Part shown: positions 27,404 through 35,037 of the stretch, one piece after another | Position numbering within the stretch: the first letter of the stretch is position 1 | How the letters are laid out: every line of letters begins with the position of its first letter | Assembly (NCBI RefSeq): GCF_030811655.1 | Contig: NZ_JAUSRE010000009.1 | Location: 1-64,000 of the forward strand | Origin: Pseudarthrobacter enclensis | GTDB lineage: Bacteria > Actinomycetota > Actinomycetes > Actinomycetales > Micrococcaceae | Length of the DNA: 64,000 nucleotides | Direction of reading: 5' to 3' | Program-made: the position numbers and the translations under genes | Notes under the pieces: model-generated | What the model was told of the DNA's origin: nothing | Database searches by the model: none | The model's input: only the letters and a program-made list of their open reading frames with translations

Positions 27404-27943
27404 ATGAACGTGCGCACACCTGACCCGAATCCCGGCTGGCTCTCCGAAGAAGACCTCTTTGAGGCGCGGGGGCGGCTGCCAATGGTGTACGTGGAGGCCG
27501 TTCCGGTCCGGCTGGACCCGCTGGGGTACGTCAATGAAGTGGGCACGCTGCTGCAGGCGGACGCGGATGGAACCATGGTTCGCTCCCTGGTGTCCGGCCG
27601 CGTCATCTACCGCGAAACCATCCGCGCCGCCCTCCTCCGGCACATGGAAAAGGACTTGGGCCCCCTGGCGTTCCCGCAACTCCCCCTCAGCCCCGTCCCG
27701 TTCACGGTTGCCGAATACTTCCCCGCCCCGTCCCAGACCGGCTTCACCGACGAGCGGCAACACGCCGTGTCCCTGGCCTACGTCATCCCAGTGACGGGCG
27801 AGTGCGAGCCCCGCCAGGACGCCCTGGAACTGACGTGGATGACCCCGGAGGAAGTCCTCAGCCCGGGCGTCCAGATGGAGTTTTCCGGCGGCCGCGGCGG
27901 GCTCATCCGGCAGGCCCTGGCATTCGCGGGGGTGGGCTTCTAA
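27404..27943 (+). CDS. Nudix-fold protein with degenerate Nudix box (DUF4916-like)
   Basis: 179 residues. The region GRVIYRETIRAALLRHMEKD aligns with the Nudix box GX5EX7REUXEEXGU, but the REUXEE core reads RHMEKD, so two metal-binding glutamates are changed. This matches the actinobacterial DUF4916 group of Nudix relatives as I recall it. Activity as a pyrophosphohydrolase is therefore doubtful; a binding or regulatory role is possible. TAGAAC ends 6 nt before the ATG, a weak leaderless promoter overlapping the VOC stop codon. Confidence 0.7.
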   Translation: MNVRTPDPNPGWLSEEDLFEARGRLPMVYVEAVPVRLDPLGYVNEVGTLLQADADGTMVRSLVSGRVIYRETIRAALLRHMEKDLGPLAFPQLPLSPVPFTVAEYFPAPSQTGFTDERQHAVSLAYVIPVTGECEPRQDALELTWMTPEEVLSPGVQMEFSGGRGGLIRQALAFAGVGF

Positions 27944-28031
27944 CCACCCCGCCGGGACGTGGGGGTCCCCGGTTTTGGGTGCCCGCCTTTGTAGACTGTA
28001 GGGCGGACCGCAAGAGAACTTAAGGACTCCC

Positions 28032-29063
28032 ATGACCGAATCACCAGCCGCCAGGCACCACCGTGAACAGCAGGCTGGATCTCTGACCACCGGCAGCCAC
28101 ATCCTCCTCCCCGACGGCCGGCGCACCGCCGAAATCGACCAGGTGGAGCTTGAGCACGACGACTTCGGCTCCCCTGCACTGGTGCTGGCCAGCCTCTCCG
28201 GCGGCGGAACCCTGAGGGTCGCCATCGGCACCATGGTCACCGTCGTGGACGGAACGCACGACGACGTCACGCAGCTTCCGTTGCCGGCCGCCCTTCCGGA
28301 GGCCACACCACCTGTGGAAGCCGGTGCACCCGGCGGTGGCCTGCAGGAGCAGCCCGGCGTCGGAACCGGTCCCGTCGTGGTGACACCCGCCGTCGTCGTA
28401 CCTCCCCTGCCCCCGGTACCGCCCGCGGTGAGCGGGCCCAGCGAAGAGGAACTCGCGCTCATCCCGGTGTCGGACGGCACCCCCGAATCCGTCGTGGAAG
28501 CGGCCGCTGAGGCGCACGCGGATGCCGAGGGCGTCCTGCTCCTGGCCGACCGGCTGTCCAAGGGCGTCAATTTCAAGTCCGGAAGCTGCCTGAAGGACCT
28601 CAGCGACCTCGCCCACGAACTGTTCGTCACGCTCAAGGACGCCGAGGGCGCGCTGTCCGTGGCAGACCTGATCACTGTGCTGCCCTACGACGGAAACCCG
28701 GGCCGGTGGAGCTCCATTGAAGCAGCACTGGCGTTGGCCAGCTACATTTGCCGGCAGGACGGCCAGGACGAACGCGCCGGGGTCTACGAGAAACTGATCC
28801 GCACCCCGGAAAACCAGGAAACGGATCCGTTCAAGGCGAGGATGGCGGCCAAGGTGCGGCAGCGCTCGCTGAACGAACCCAACCTGTATGACAAGGAAAT
28901 CTTCCGCTCCATCGACAACTCCAACCATGACGCCGAGCGTGAATGGCGGCTGCTGCGGCTGGAATCCCTGCTCTTCCTGCGGGCCCATGGCGGCTCGGAA
29001 ACCATTGGGATGTCGGAGCTGGAGCGGCGCATCAGCAACGAACTGGAGGCCGTCCGTTCCTGA
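28032..29063 (+). CDS. Conserved hypothetical protein, 343 aa (possibly DUF6707-like)
   Basis: Three regions are visible: an N-terminal beta-rich part (to about 85, GSHILLPDGRRTAEIDQVELEHDD, resembling a small barrel), a Pro/Val-rich linker (about 90-140) and an alpha-helical C-terminal domain (150-343; TPR-like in composition, SIEAALALASYICRQDGQDERAGVYEKL). No membrane segment. I associate the C-terminal part with an Arthrobacter family (DUF6707), but this is from memory. The ribosome site AAGGA precedes ATG 28032 and a TAGACT -10 candidate lies about 40 bp upstream. Confidence 0.6.
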   Translation: MTESPAARHHREQQAGSLTTGSHILLPDGRRTAEIDQVELEHDDFGSPALVLASLSGGGTLRVAIGTMVTVVDGTHDDVTQLPLPAALPEATPPVEAGAPGGGLQEQPGVGTGPVVVTPAVVVPPLPPVPPAVSGPSEEELALIPVSDGTPESVVEAAAEAHADAEGVLLLADRLSKGVNFKSGSCLKDLSDLAHELFVTLKDAEGALSVADLITVLPYDGNPGRWSSIEAALALASYICRQDGQDERAGVYEKLIRTPENQETDPFKARMAAKVRQRSLNEPNLYDKEIFRSIDNSNHDAEREWRLLRLESLLFLRAHGGSETIGMSELERRISNELEAVRS

Positions 29064-29134
29064 CCCCGGGATGATCTTTGGGGCGGGGAAATGACCCCTA
29101 CCCGGGCCCCCGTCCGGGGCGTACATTCGGGGCT

Positions 29135-29863
29135 ATGACGAACAATCTCAGCGTAGTGATCAACGCCGACGCTCCGCAGGTCTGGACCATGCTGCGTGAG
29201 CCGTCCAAGGTGGCGCAGTGGCACGGATGGCAGGCCGAGGACCTGGAATCAGAGATCAAGGAGATCTACTTTTCCAGCGACGTGGAGGAATCCGCGGACC
29301 ACACCAGCCTGACCGTCCACGGCGGGGACACCTTTGACCTGCATCCGGTGGCCGGCGGGACACAGGTCAGCGTGACCCGCGGAGCCGTGGACCACGACTC
29401 CGAGTGGGCCGCGTGGGACGAGGACATCACCCAGGGCTGGCTGACCTTCCTGCAGCAGCTCCGCTTCGCCCTGGAACGGCACCCGCACGGCAAGCGGCAC
29501 ACCCTGTTCCTGCACCTGACCGAGGGCGAAGGCTCCGCGATCGAGAAGCTGGGCCTCGCCGATCTTCCTGCCCCCGGCGAGCCGTACCAGGTGACCCTGG
29601 ATACCGGCGAGGAGATCAGCGGCAAGGTCTGGTATCGGACGAGCCACCAGGTGGGACTTACGGTGCACAACTATGCGGAGCACGGCGAAGGACTGCTGGT
29701 GGTGGCCGACCACCCGGCCATCAAGGATGTGCGCGCCGAGGGTGAAGGGTCGCTAGTCATTGCGTCCACCTACGACCTGGGCGCCGGCGCCTTCGAGGCC
29801 ATCCGGTCCGCCTGGGATTCATGGCGGTCCGGGAACTATCCGTCCTCGGAACCGGCAAGCTGA
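29135..29863 (+). CDS. SRPBCC/AHSA1-like domain protein
   Basis: 242 residues. Starts MTNNLSVVINADAPQVWTMLREPSKVAQWHGWQAED, a typical SRPBCC opening with the strand-helix-Trp pattern; a helix WLTFLQQLRFALERHPHG closes the fold near residue 130. The last 100 residues form an extra domain. The ligand is unknown. TACATT ends 7 nt before ATG 29135 with no ribosome site, indicating a leaderless start; the in-frame start at 29078 lies upstream of that box. Confidence 0.75.
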   Translation: MTNNLSVVINADAPQVWTMLREPSKVAQWHGWQAEDLESEIKEIYFSSDVEESADHTSLTVHGGDTFDLHPVAGGTQVSVTRGAVDHDSEWAAWDEDITQGWLTFLQQLRFALERHPHGKRHTLFLHLTEGEGSAIEKLGLADLPAPGEPYQVTLDTGEEISGKVWYRTSHQVGLTVHNYAEHGEGLLVVADHPAIKDVRAEGEGSLVIASTYDLGAGAFEAIRSAWDSWRSGNYPSSEPAS

Positions 29864-29915
29864 ACGCCGCCTGCTGGTTTGTTAGGGCCGCCTGGATTGC
29901 TGGCAGACTTGTACG

Positions 29916-31202
29916 GTGCCAGCCAACCCTGCCTTCGCCCTGCCTGAAACCCGGTCCCAGTTTTCCTTCACGGTAGGCACGCGCCTGGCAGACTCATGCC
30001 CGCCCACGGACGCCCGGCTGGCCGACAACGGCGGGGAGTTCCTGGGCCGCACCGGCACCATCGCCACCCCGCACGGTGAGATCCAGACTCCGGCATTCAT
30101 CGCCGTCGGAACCAAAGCCACAGTCAAGGCCGTGCTCCCGGAGTCCATGGCGGACCTGGGCGCCCAGGCGCTGCTGGCCAACGCGTACCACCTGTACCTG
30201 CAGCCCGGCCCGGACATCCTGGACGAAGCCGGCGGCCTGGGAGCCTTCATGAACTGGCCCGGTCCCACGTTCACGGACTCCGGCGGATTCCAGGTGATGA
30301 GCCTGGGCTCCGGGTTCAAGAAGGTCATCGACATGAAGTCCGTGGACGCGTCCGGACCGGATGACGCCGTGGCCCCCGGCAAGGAGCGGCTGGCGCACAT
30401 CGATGACGACGGCGTTTGGTTCAAGTCCCACCTGAACGGGGACCGGCACCGGTTCTCCCCCGAGATATCCATGCAGGTCCAGCACCGGATCGGCGCCGAC
30501 ATAATGTTCGCGTTCGACGAGCTGACCACGCTGCAAAATTCCCGCCGGTACCAGGAGGAATCGCTGGAACGCACCCGGTTGTGGGCGGAGCGGTGCATCG
30601 AGGAGCACTTCCGCCTGACTGAATCGCGGGCCGGGAAGCCCTACCAGGCGTTGTTCGGCGTGATCCAGGGCGCCCAATACGAGGACCTGCGCCGGAAGGC
30701 CTGCCGCGATTTGGCCGCCATGCCGTTCGACGGGTTCGGCATTGGCGGGGCGCTGGAGAAGGAGAACCTGGGCACTATCGTCCGCTGGTGCAACGAAGAG
30801 TTGCCGGAGGACAAGCCGCGCCACCTGCTGGGCATTTCCGAGCCGGACGACATCTTCACTGCCATCGAAAACGGCGCTGATACGTTCGATTGTGTCTCCC
30901 CCACCCGGGTTGCCCGCAACTCGGCCTTCTACACCCCGTACGGCCGGTTCAACCTCTCGGGTGCCAAGTACAAGCGCGATTTCGGTCCGCTGCAGGAAGG
31001 CTGCGACTGCTACGCCTGCGCCAACTATTCCAGGGCGTACATCCACCACCTCTATAAGGCCAAGGAGATGGTCTCCGCCACCCTGATCTCCATCCACAAC
31101 GAGCGGTTCGTGGTGAAGATGGTGGACGACGCACGGTTGGCCATCGAGTCGGGGACGTTCTTCGACTTCAAGGCCGATACCTTGGGCCGTTACTACTCCT
31201 GA
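29916..31202 (+). CDS. tgt: tRNA-guanine transglycosylase
   Basis: 428 residues. Catalytic DSGGFQVMSLG holds the general-base Asp; DTFDCVSPTRVAR holds the nucleophilic Asp; the zinc site CDCYAC...H follows near residue 363. It exchanges G34 in GUN anticodons for queuine or preQ1. Compared with E. coli Tgt there is an insertion of about 25 residues directly after the DSGGFQ loop (around VIDMKSVDASGPDDAVAPGK). No other queuosine gene is in the window. GTG 29916 lies 6 nt after CAGACT, compatible with a leaderless mRNA. Confidence 0.9.
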   Translation: MPANPAFALPETRSQFSFTVGTRLADSCPPTDARLADNGGEFLGRTGTIATPHGEIQTPAFIAVGTKATVKAVLPESMADLGAQALLANAYHLYLQPGPDILDEAGGLGAFMNWPGPTFTDSGGFQVMSLGSGFKKVIDMKSVDASGPDDAVAPGKERLAHIDDDGVWFKSHLNGDRHRFSPEISMQVQHRIGADIMFAFDELTTLQNSRRYQEESLERTRLWAERCIEEHFRLTESRAGKPYQALFGVIQGAQYEDLRRKACRDLAAMPFDGFGIGGALEKENLGTIVRWCNEELPEDKPRHLLGISEPDDIFTAIENGADTFDCVSPTRVARNSAFYTPYGRFNLSGAKYKRDFGPLQEGCDCYACANYSRAYIHHLYKAKEMVSATLISIHNERFVVKMVDDARLAIESGTFFDFKADTLGRYYS

Positions 31203-31236
31203 CGGGACGTCCAGCGGGGTCCGGTAGGGTGTCCCC

Positions 31237-31986
31237 ATGTCCCTCGAGATCCCTGCCGCAGACGGCACCGCAGAAGCCCTTGTAGCCCGCCCGTCCACCG
31301 GAACCGGCCCTTTTCCCGGCGTCATCCTCTACATGGACGCGTTCGGCCTGCGCCCCCGCATCCAGGAGATGGCGCAGCGCATCGCCGACTGGGGTTACGT
31401 GGTGCTGGCACCGAACGTTTTCTACCGTGAAGGCAAGGCGGCCGAGCTGGCCCCTCCCGTCGACATGTCCACCCAGGAAGGCCGGGAAGCCGCGGGCAAG
31501 GCCGCCTTCCCGCGCGTTGGCCGCCTGACCTCTGACAAGGCGCTGCCGGACATTGACGCCTGGGTTTCCGCGCTGCGGGGGCTCGACGACGTGGCGCCGG
31601 GTCCCATCGGCACCACCGGTTACTGCATGGGCGCCCGGCTCGCCGTCCGCACTGCCACCTCCCACCCCGACGTGGTGGCAGCCTGCGGCGGCTTCCACGC
31701 CGGCGGCCTTGTCACGGACGATCCGGACAGCCCGCACCTGGGCCTTGCTAATGCGAAGGCGCGGTTCGTCTTCGGCCACGCCGACCACGACCCCAGCATG
31801 GCCCCCGCCGCCGTCGCCCGCCTTGGCGAAACGCTCAAGGACGCGGGGCTCGAGGCATCCAACGAAATCTACACAGGCGCCCCCCACGGCTACACCATGG
31901 CGGACACGTCGGCCTTCCACCCTGAGGCCACCGAGCGGCATTTCCAGGAGCTGCGGGCGTTGCTGGACGGCGAGCTGAAGGGCTAA
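31237..31986 (+). CDS. Dienelactone hydrolase family protein
   Basis: 249 residues, alpha/beta-hydrolase. The nucleophile elbow GTTGYCMGAR carries Cys (about C130), the Asp lies in FGHADHD and the His in GAPHGYTM, i.e. the Cys-His-Asp triad of dienelactone hydrolase. The true substrate may be a dienelactone from chlorocatechol breakdown or another ester. TAGGGT ends 6 nt before the ATG, so the message is probably leaderless. It is followed by a 32-bp-period element and a bidirectional terminator. Confidence 0.85.
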   Translation: MSLEIPAADGTAEALVARPSTGTGPFPGVILYMDAFGLRPRIQEMAQRIADWGYVVLAPNVFYREGKAAELAPPVDMSTQEGREAAGKAAFPRVGRLTSDKALPDIDAWVSALRGLDDVAPGPIGTTGYCMGARLAVRTATSHPDVVAACGGFHAGGLVTDDPDSPHLGLANAKARFVFGHADHDPSMAPAAVARLGETLKDAGLEASNEIYTGAPHGYTMADTSAFHPEATERHFQELRALLDGELKG

Positions 31987-32016
31987 GCCGGCGCCCGCCG
32001 TCGAACTCGCCAGCCC

Positions 32017-32079
32017 AACGCCCCATCACTTTCAGCACCAAAAACCGGAACGCGCCTGCACTGACTGCAGACGCGTTCC
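32017..32079. repeat. 32-bp-period intergenic element B with terminator hairpin
   Basis: Starts AACGCCCCATCACTTTC (32017), identical to the arm of the 39.9-kb array; 32 bp later a second AACGC (32049) begins a hairpin with arms GGAACGCG/CGCGTTCC (32047-32054 and 32072-32079) plus CTGCA/TGCAG and a T tract after it. It lies between convergent dienelactone hydrolase and poxB. Confidence 0.7.
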
Positions 32080-32117
32080 AGTTTTATGGGCGGGATCTGA
32101 TGGCGCGTGTGGAGGGC

Positions 32118-33866
32118 CTAGCGCCGGGGGATGTTGCGCAGGTTGCTCCGCGCCATGCTCACGGCCTCGCCTGCGCCGCGGTTGAGGACCACCTTGGACA
32201 TGGCGGTGGCGAACCCGATGACCTGGGAGCCGGAAATCTTCGGCGGAATGGACAGGGCCTTGGGATCGGTGATGAGCTCTACCAGGGACGGGCCGGGGTG
32301 CGCGAACGCCTCCCGGTACGCCGACTCGATCTGCGTTGGATCCGTGACCCGGACGGCGTGGAAACCCAGGGCCTTGGCAACCTGGGCGTAGTTGGCGTCG
32401 GGCACGTCCACGCCGAAGTCGGGCAGCCCGTCCACCAGCATCTCGAGCTTGACCATGCCCAGGGTGGAGTTGTTGAACACCACCACATTGAGCGGCAGCT
32501 TATAGGCGGCCGCGGTGATGAGCTCGCCCAGCAGCATGGACAGGCCGCCGTCGCCGGACACCGAGATGACCTGGCGGCCGGGGTAGGCCAGCTGCGCGCC
32601 GATGGCGTGCGGGAGGGCGTTGGCCATGGAACCGTGCAGGAAGGACCCGATCAGCCGCCGGGTGCCCAGCGGGTTGATGTAGCGCGCGGTCCAGACGTTG
32701 CACATGCCGGTATCCGCGGTGAAGATTGCGTCCTCGGCAGCCACCTGGTCCAGCAGCGACGCCGCATACTCGGGGTGGATGGGCTGCTTCTTTTCCACTT
32801 TTCGCGTGTAGGCGCCCACGGCCTTGTTCATGAGCCGGTCGTGCTTCTTCAGCATCTGGTCCAGGAACCGCCGGCTCTTCTTGGCCTTCACCAGCGGCAG
32901 CAGGGCCCGCAGCGTGGGCAGCACGTCGCCGTGGACGGAAACATCGACGTCGGTCCGCCGGCCCAGGCGCTCCGGCGCCCGGTCCACCTGTGCTGTGCGG
33001 GTGTCCGGGAGGAATTGGTCGTAGGGGAAGTCGGTACCCAGGAGGATCAGCAGGTCGGCGTCCTCGATGCCCTCCGCCGCGGCACCGTAGCCCAGCAGGC
33101 CGGTCATGCCGATATCAAACGGGTTGTCGTACTGGACAAAGTCCTTGCCCCGCAGCGAGTGCCCCACCGGGGCCTTGGCCAGCTCGGCCAGCGCCATCAG
33201 TTCACTGTGGGCCCCCTCAACGCCCGCGCCGGCGAAAATGGCGACCTTGCCGGCGTCGTTAATGGCATCTGCGAGCGCCTGGACGCTGGCCGGGTCCGGG
33301 ACCAGGCTCGCGCGCCGGAAGGTGGCGGGCAGGGGCGTGGGCGCCGTGGCCTCCAGACCGGCGATGTCGCCGGGAAGGGTCACGACGGCGACTCCCCCGA
33401 GCCCCAGCGCGTGCTGGATGGCGCTGTGCATCACGCGCGGAGCCTGCTCGGCGGTGCTGACGAGCTCCGAATAAACCGAGCATTCATTGAAGAGCCGGTC
33501 CGGGTGGGTTTCCTGGAAGAAGGTGCTGCCAATTTGCTTGCTGGGAATGTGTGAGGCGATGGCCAGCACTGGTGCTCCGGAACGGTTGGCGTCATACAGC
33601 CCGTTGATCAGGTGCAGGTTGCCGGGCCCGCAGGATCCGGCGCAGACCGCGAGTTTGCCGGTGAGCTGGGCTTCGGCAGCCGCGGCAAAGGCGGCGGCTT
33701 CCTCGTGGCGGACGTGCACCCAGTCGATGCCGCCCTTCGCGGAGCCTCCAGTCTGGCGGACGGCGTCCACGATCGGGTTGAGGCTGTCGCCCACAATCCC
33801 GTAGATCCGCTGCACGCCGGCAGCCTGGAGTTGTTCGATGAGCTGGGTGGCAAGTTCCTTGGCCAT
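32118..33866 (-). CDS. poxB: Pyruvate:quinone oxidoreductase (pyruvate oxidase)
   Basis: 582 residues, the length of PoxB/Pqo. ThDP domains: catalytic Glu in VRHEEAAAFAAAAEAQLTG, the PoxB-type GSCGPGNLHLINGLYDANR stretch, and GDGGLSMLLGEL...NNSTLGM for ThDP/Mg; the central domain binds FAD. It decarboxylates pyruvate to acetate and CO2 with electrons to quinone at the membrane surface. ATG 33866 follows GGGAG; a 15-codon N-terminal extension is less likely. The gene lies 54 bp after the tetR gene on the same strand, so it is probably expressed from the operator-bearing promoter at 34.6 kb. Confidence 0.93.
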   Translation of the reverse strand: MAKELATQLIEQLQAAGVQRIYGIVGDSLNPIVDAVRQTGGSAKGGIDWVHVRHEEAAAFAAAAEAQLTGKLAVCAGSCGPGNLHLINGLYDANRSGAPVLAIASHIPSKQIGSTFFQETHPDRLFNECSVYSELVSTAEQAPRVMHSAIQHALGLGGVAVVTLPGDIAGLEATAPTPLPATFRRASLVPDPASVQALADAINDAGKVAIFAGAGVEGAHSELMALAELAKAPVGHSLRGKDFVQYDNPFDIGMTGLLGYGAAAEGIEDADLLILLGTDFPYDQFLPDTRTAQVDRAPERLGRRTDVDVSVHGDVLPTLRALLPLVKAKKSRRFLDQMLKKHDRLMNKAVGAYTRKVEKKQPIHPEYAASLLDQVAAEDAIFTADTGMCNVWTARYINPLGTRRLIGSFLHGSMANALPHAIGAQLAYPGRQVISVSGDGGLSMLLGELITAAAYKLPLNVVVFNNSTLGMVKLEMLVDGLPDFGVDVPDANYAQVAKALGFHAVRVTDPTQIESAYREAFAHPGPSLVELITDPKALSIPPKISGSQVIGFATAMSKVVLNRGAGEAVSMARSNLRNIPRR

Positions 33867-33920
33867 GGGTGCAGACTCCCGCGATTGTGGTGGTGCGCTG
33901 ACATGGCCCAATATAGTCCG

Positions 33921-34535
33921 CTAGTTCAGGGCAGCCTCAGGTGCGGGCTTCGCGTCAGCCGCGAGGGCTTCAGCGAGCAGCGTTGCGGTCCGCACAATGA
34001 ACGCACGACGGCGGGTGGTGCGGTCCGCGCTGCTGCCGGCCAGGAGGGTGTCGATCTGGGGCAGCACGGGCCAGCCGTCACAGAGGGTGATAACGGTGAT
34101 CAGCAGGTCCGCGGCGTCTGTCCGGTCGATCCCGGGCAGGACCTCCAGGACCTGCCCCACCTTGATGGCGCAATGGTCGGAGCGAGTGGCCCGGCTGACG
34201 GTGTCCCCGCCCCGCTCCAGGCCCTCCCAGAACAGGAGCCTGGGCAGGACGCCGTCGGTGGTGTGCCGGTCGAAGAGCCGGCCGGCGTACTCCCCGAACG
34301 CCACCGGTCCACTGCCGGTAATGGGCACCTCGGTCATCACGCGGACCATTTCGGCGGCCAGGACGGCGTCGAAGAGCTCATCCTTCTTGCCGAAGTACTG
34401 GTAGATGCGTTCCTTGTTCACCCCTGCCGCGGCTGCGATCCGGTCCACGCGGGCGCCGGCCAGGCCCTTGGCGCTGAACTCCTCGGTGGCAGCGGCCAGC
34501 AGCAGCTCCCTGGTGCGCTCCGTGTTCCATGCCAT
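33921..34535 (-). CDS. TetR/AcrR-family repressor
   Basis: 204 residues. N-terminal HTH (about 5-50; TRELLLAAATEEFSAKGLAGARVDRIAAAAGVNKERIYQYFGKKDELF) is classic TetR; the ligand domain is helical and unassigned. Directly upstream of poxB on the same strand and divergent from a small membrane-protein gene. Two near-identical 14-bp palindromes occupy the 97-bp divergent gap, so it probably represses itself, poxB and the divergent gene. The inducer is unknown. Confidence 0.88.
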   Translation of the reverse strand: MAWNTERTRELLLAAATEEFSAKGLAGARVDRIAAAAGVNKERIYQYFGKKDELFDAVLAAEMVRVMTEVPITGSGPVAFGEYAGRLFDRHTTDGVLPRLLFWEGLERGGDTVSRATRSDHCAIKVGQVLEVLPGIDRTDAADLLITVITLCDGWPVLPQIDTLLAGSSADRTTRRRAFIVRTATLLAEALAADAKPAPEAALN

Positions 34536-34555
34536 GACGTAAGTCTACGCAATTC

Positions 34556-34624
34556 CAACCAGGTAGTTGCAATTGCAAAGACCTCCGCCTACTCTCGATG
34601 CAAGCAAAAGCAACTAACTAGTTG
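34556..34624. promoter_or_regulatory. Paired TetR operators and + strand promoter
   Basis: Two 14-bp palindromic sites, CAACCAGGTAGTTG (34556-34569) and CAACTAACTAGTTG (34611-34624), share outer arms CAAC/GTTG and the same centre spacing, 55 bp apart. Between them, TTGCAA (34567-34572) and TACTCT (34590-34595) with a 17-bp spacer form a promoter reading into 34633. Confidence 0.6.
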
Positions 34625-34632
34625 GAGTTTTC

Positions 34633-34938
34633 ATGGACACGGTTTCACAGCCTGCAGCCCCCGCAATCGCCCAGCCGGCCGCATCAGCCCTATCGGAGCG
34701 GGCAGCGCTGCCCGCTCCGCCGTCAATCCACGTCCGGGCCGCCATCACGTGGCTGGCGATTTTTCCGCTTGTCGCCATCGGCATGATCGCCTCCGCTCCT
34801 TTGACGGAAAACTGGCACCCCGTTTTCCGCGCCATGGGGCTGACCATGGTGGTGGTTCCCACGGCGGTGTACCTGGTGCTCCCGCGGTTGTTCGCCATCT
34901 ACGGTTTCCTGGCTGTCAGGCGGAGCACCCGCCGCTAG
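34633..34938 (+). CDS. Small membrane protein, 101 aa
   Basis: Two hydrophobic helices (about 33-55 and 68-92) after a Pro/Ala-rich N-terminus; short basic C-terminal tail. I know no family with certainty; the arrangement WLAIFPLVAIGM...MGLTMVVVPTAVYLVLPRLF is a common small two-helix membrane protein next to TetR genes. It is transcribed away from tetR from the operator-flanked promoter. Regulation by the TetR ligand suggests a transport-accessory or stress role, which is speculative. Confidence 0.65.
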   Translation: MDTVSQPAAPAIAQPAASALSERAALPAPPSIHVRAAITWLAIFPLVAIGMIASAPLTENWHPVFRAMGLTMVVVPTAVYLVLPRLFAIYGFLAVRRSTRR

Positions 34939-34961
34939 AGACACTCCCGCAGCACAAAAAG

Positions 34962-35001
34962 GGGCGTACGACGGCGGCCTGGCAGCCGCCGTCGTACGCC
35001 C
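34962..35001. terminator. 17-bp perfect terminator hairpin
   Basis: Arms 34962-34978 and 34985-35001, loop CTGGCA, T-rich stretch after the right arm and A tract before the left, so it can stop both the small membrane-protein gene (+) and the convergent MFS gene (-). Confidence 0.85.
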
Positions 35002-35037
35002 TCCTTTGGGAAACAGGCGCCGGGGGCGCGGTCCGGA

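Noticed and set aside
32100..33554. 484-codon antisense ORF opposite poxB
   Set aside because: PoxB motifs on the minus strand are unambiguous; the antisense frame has no domain.
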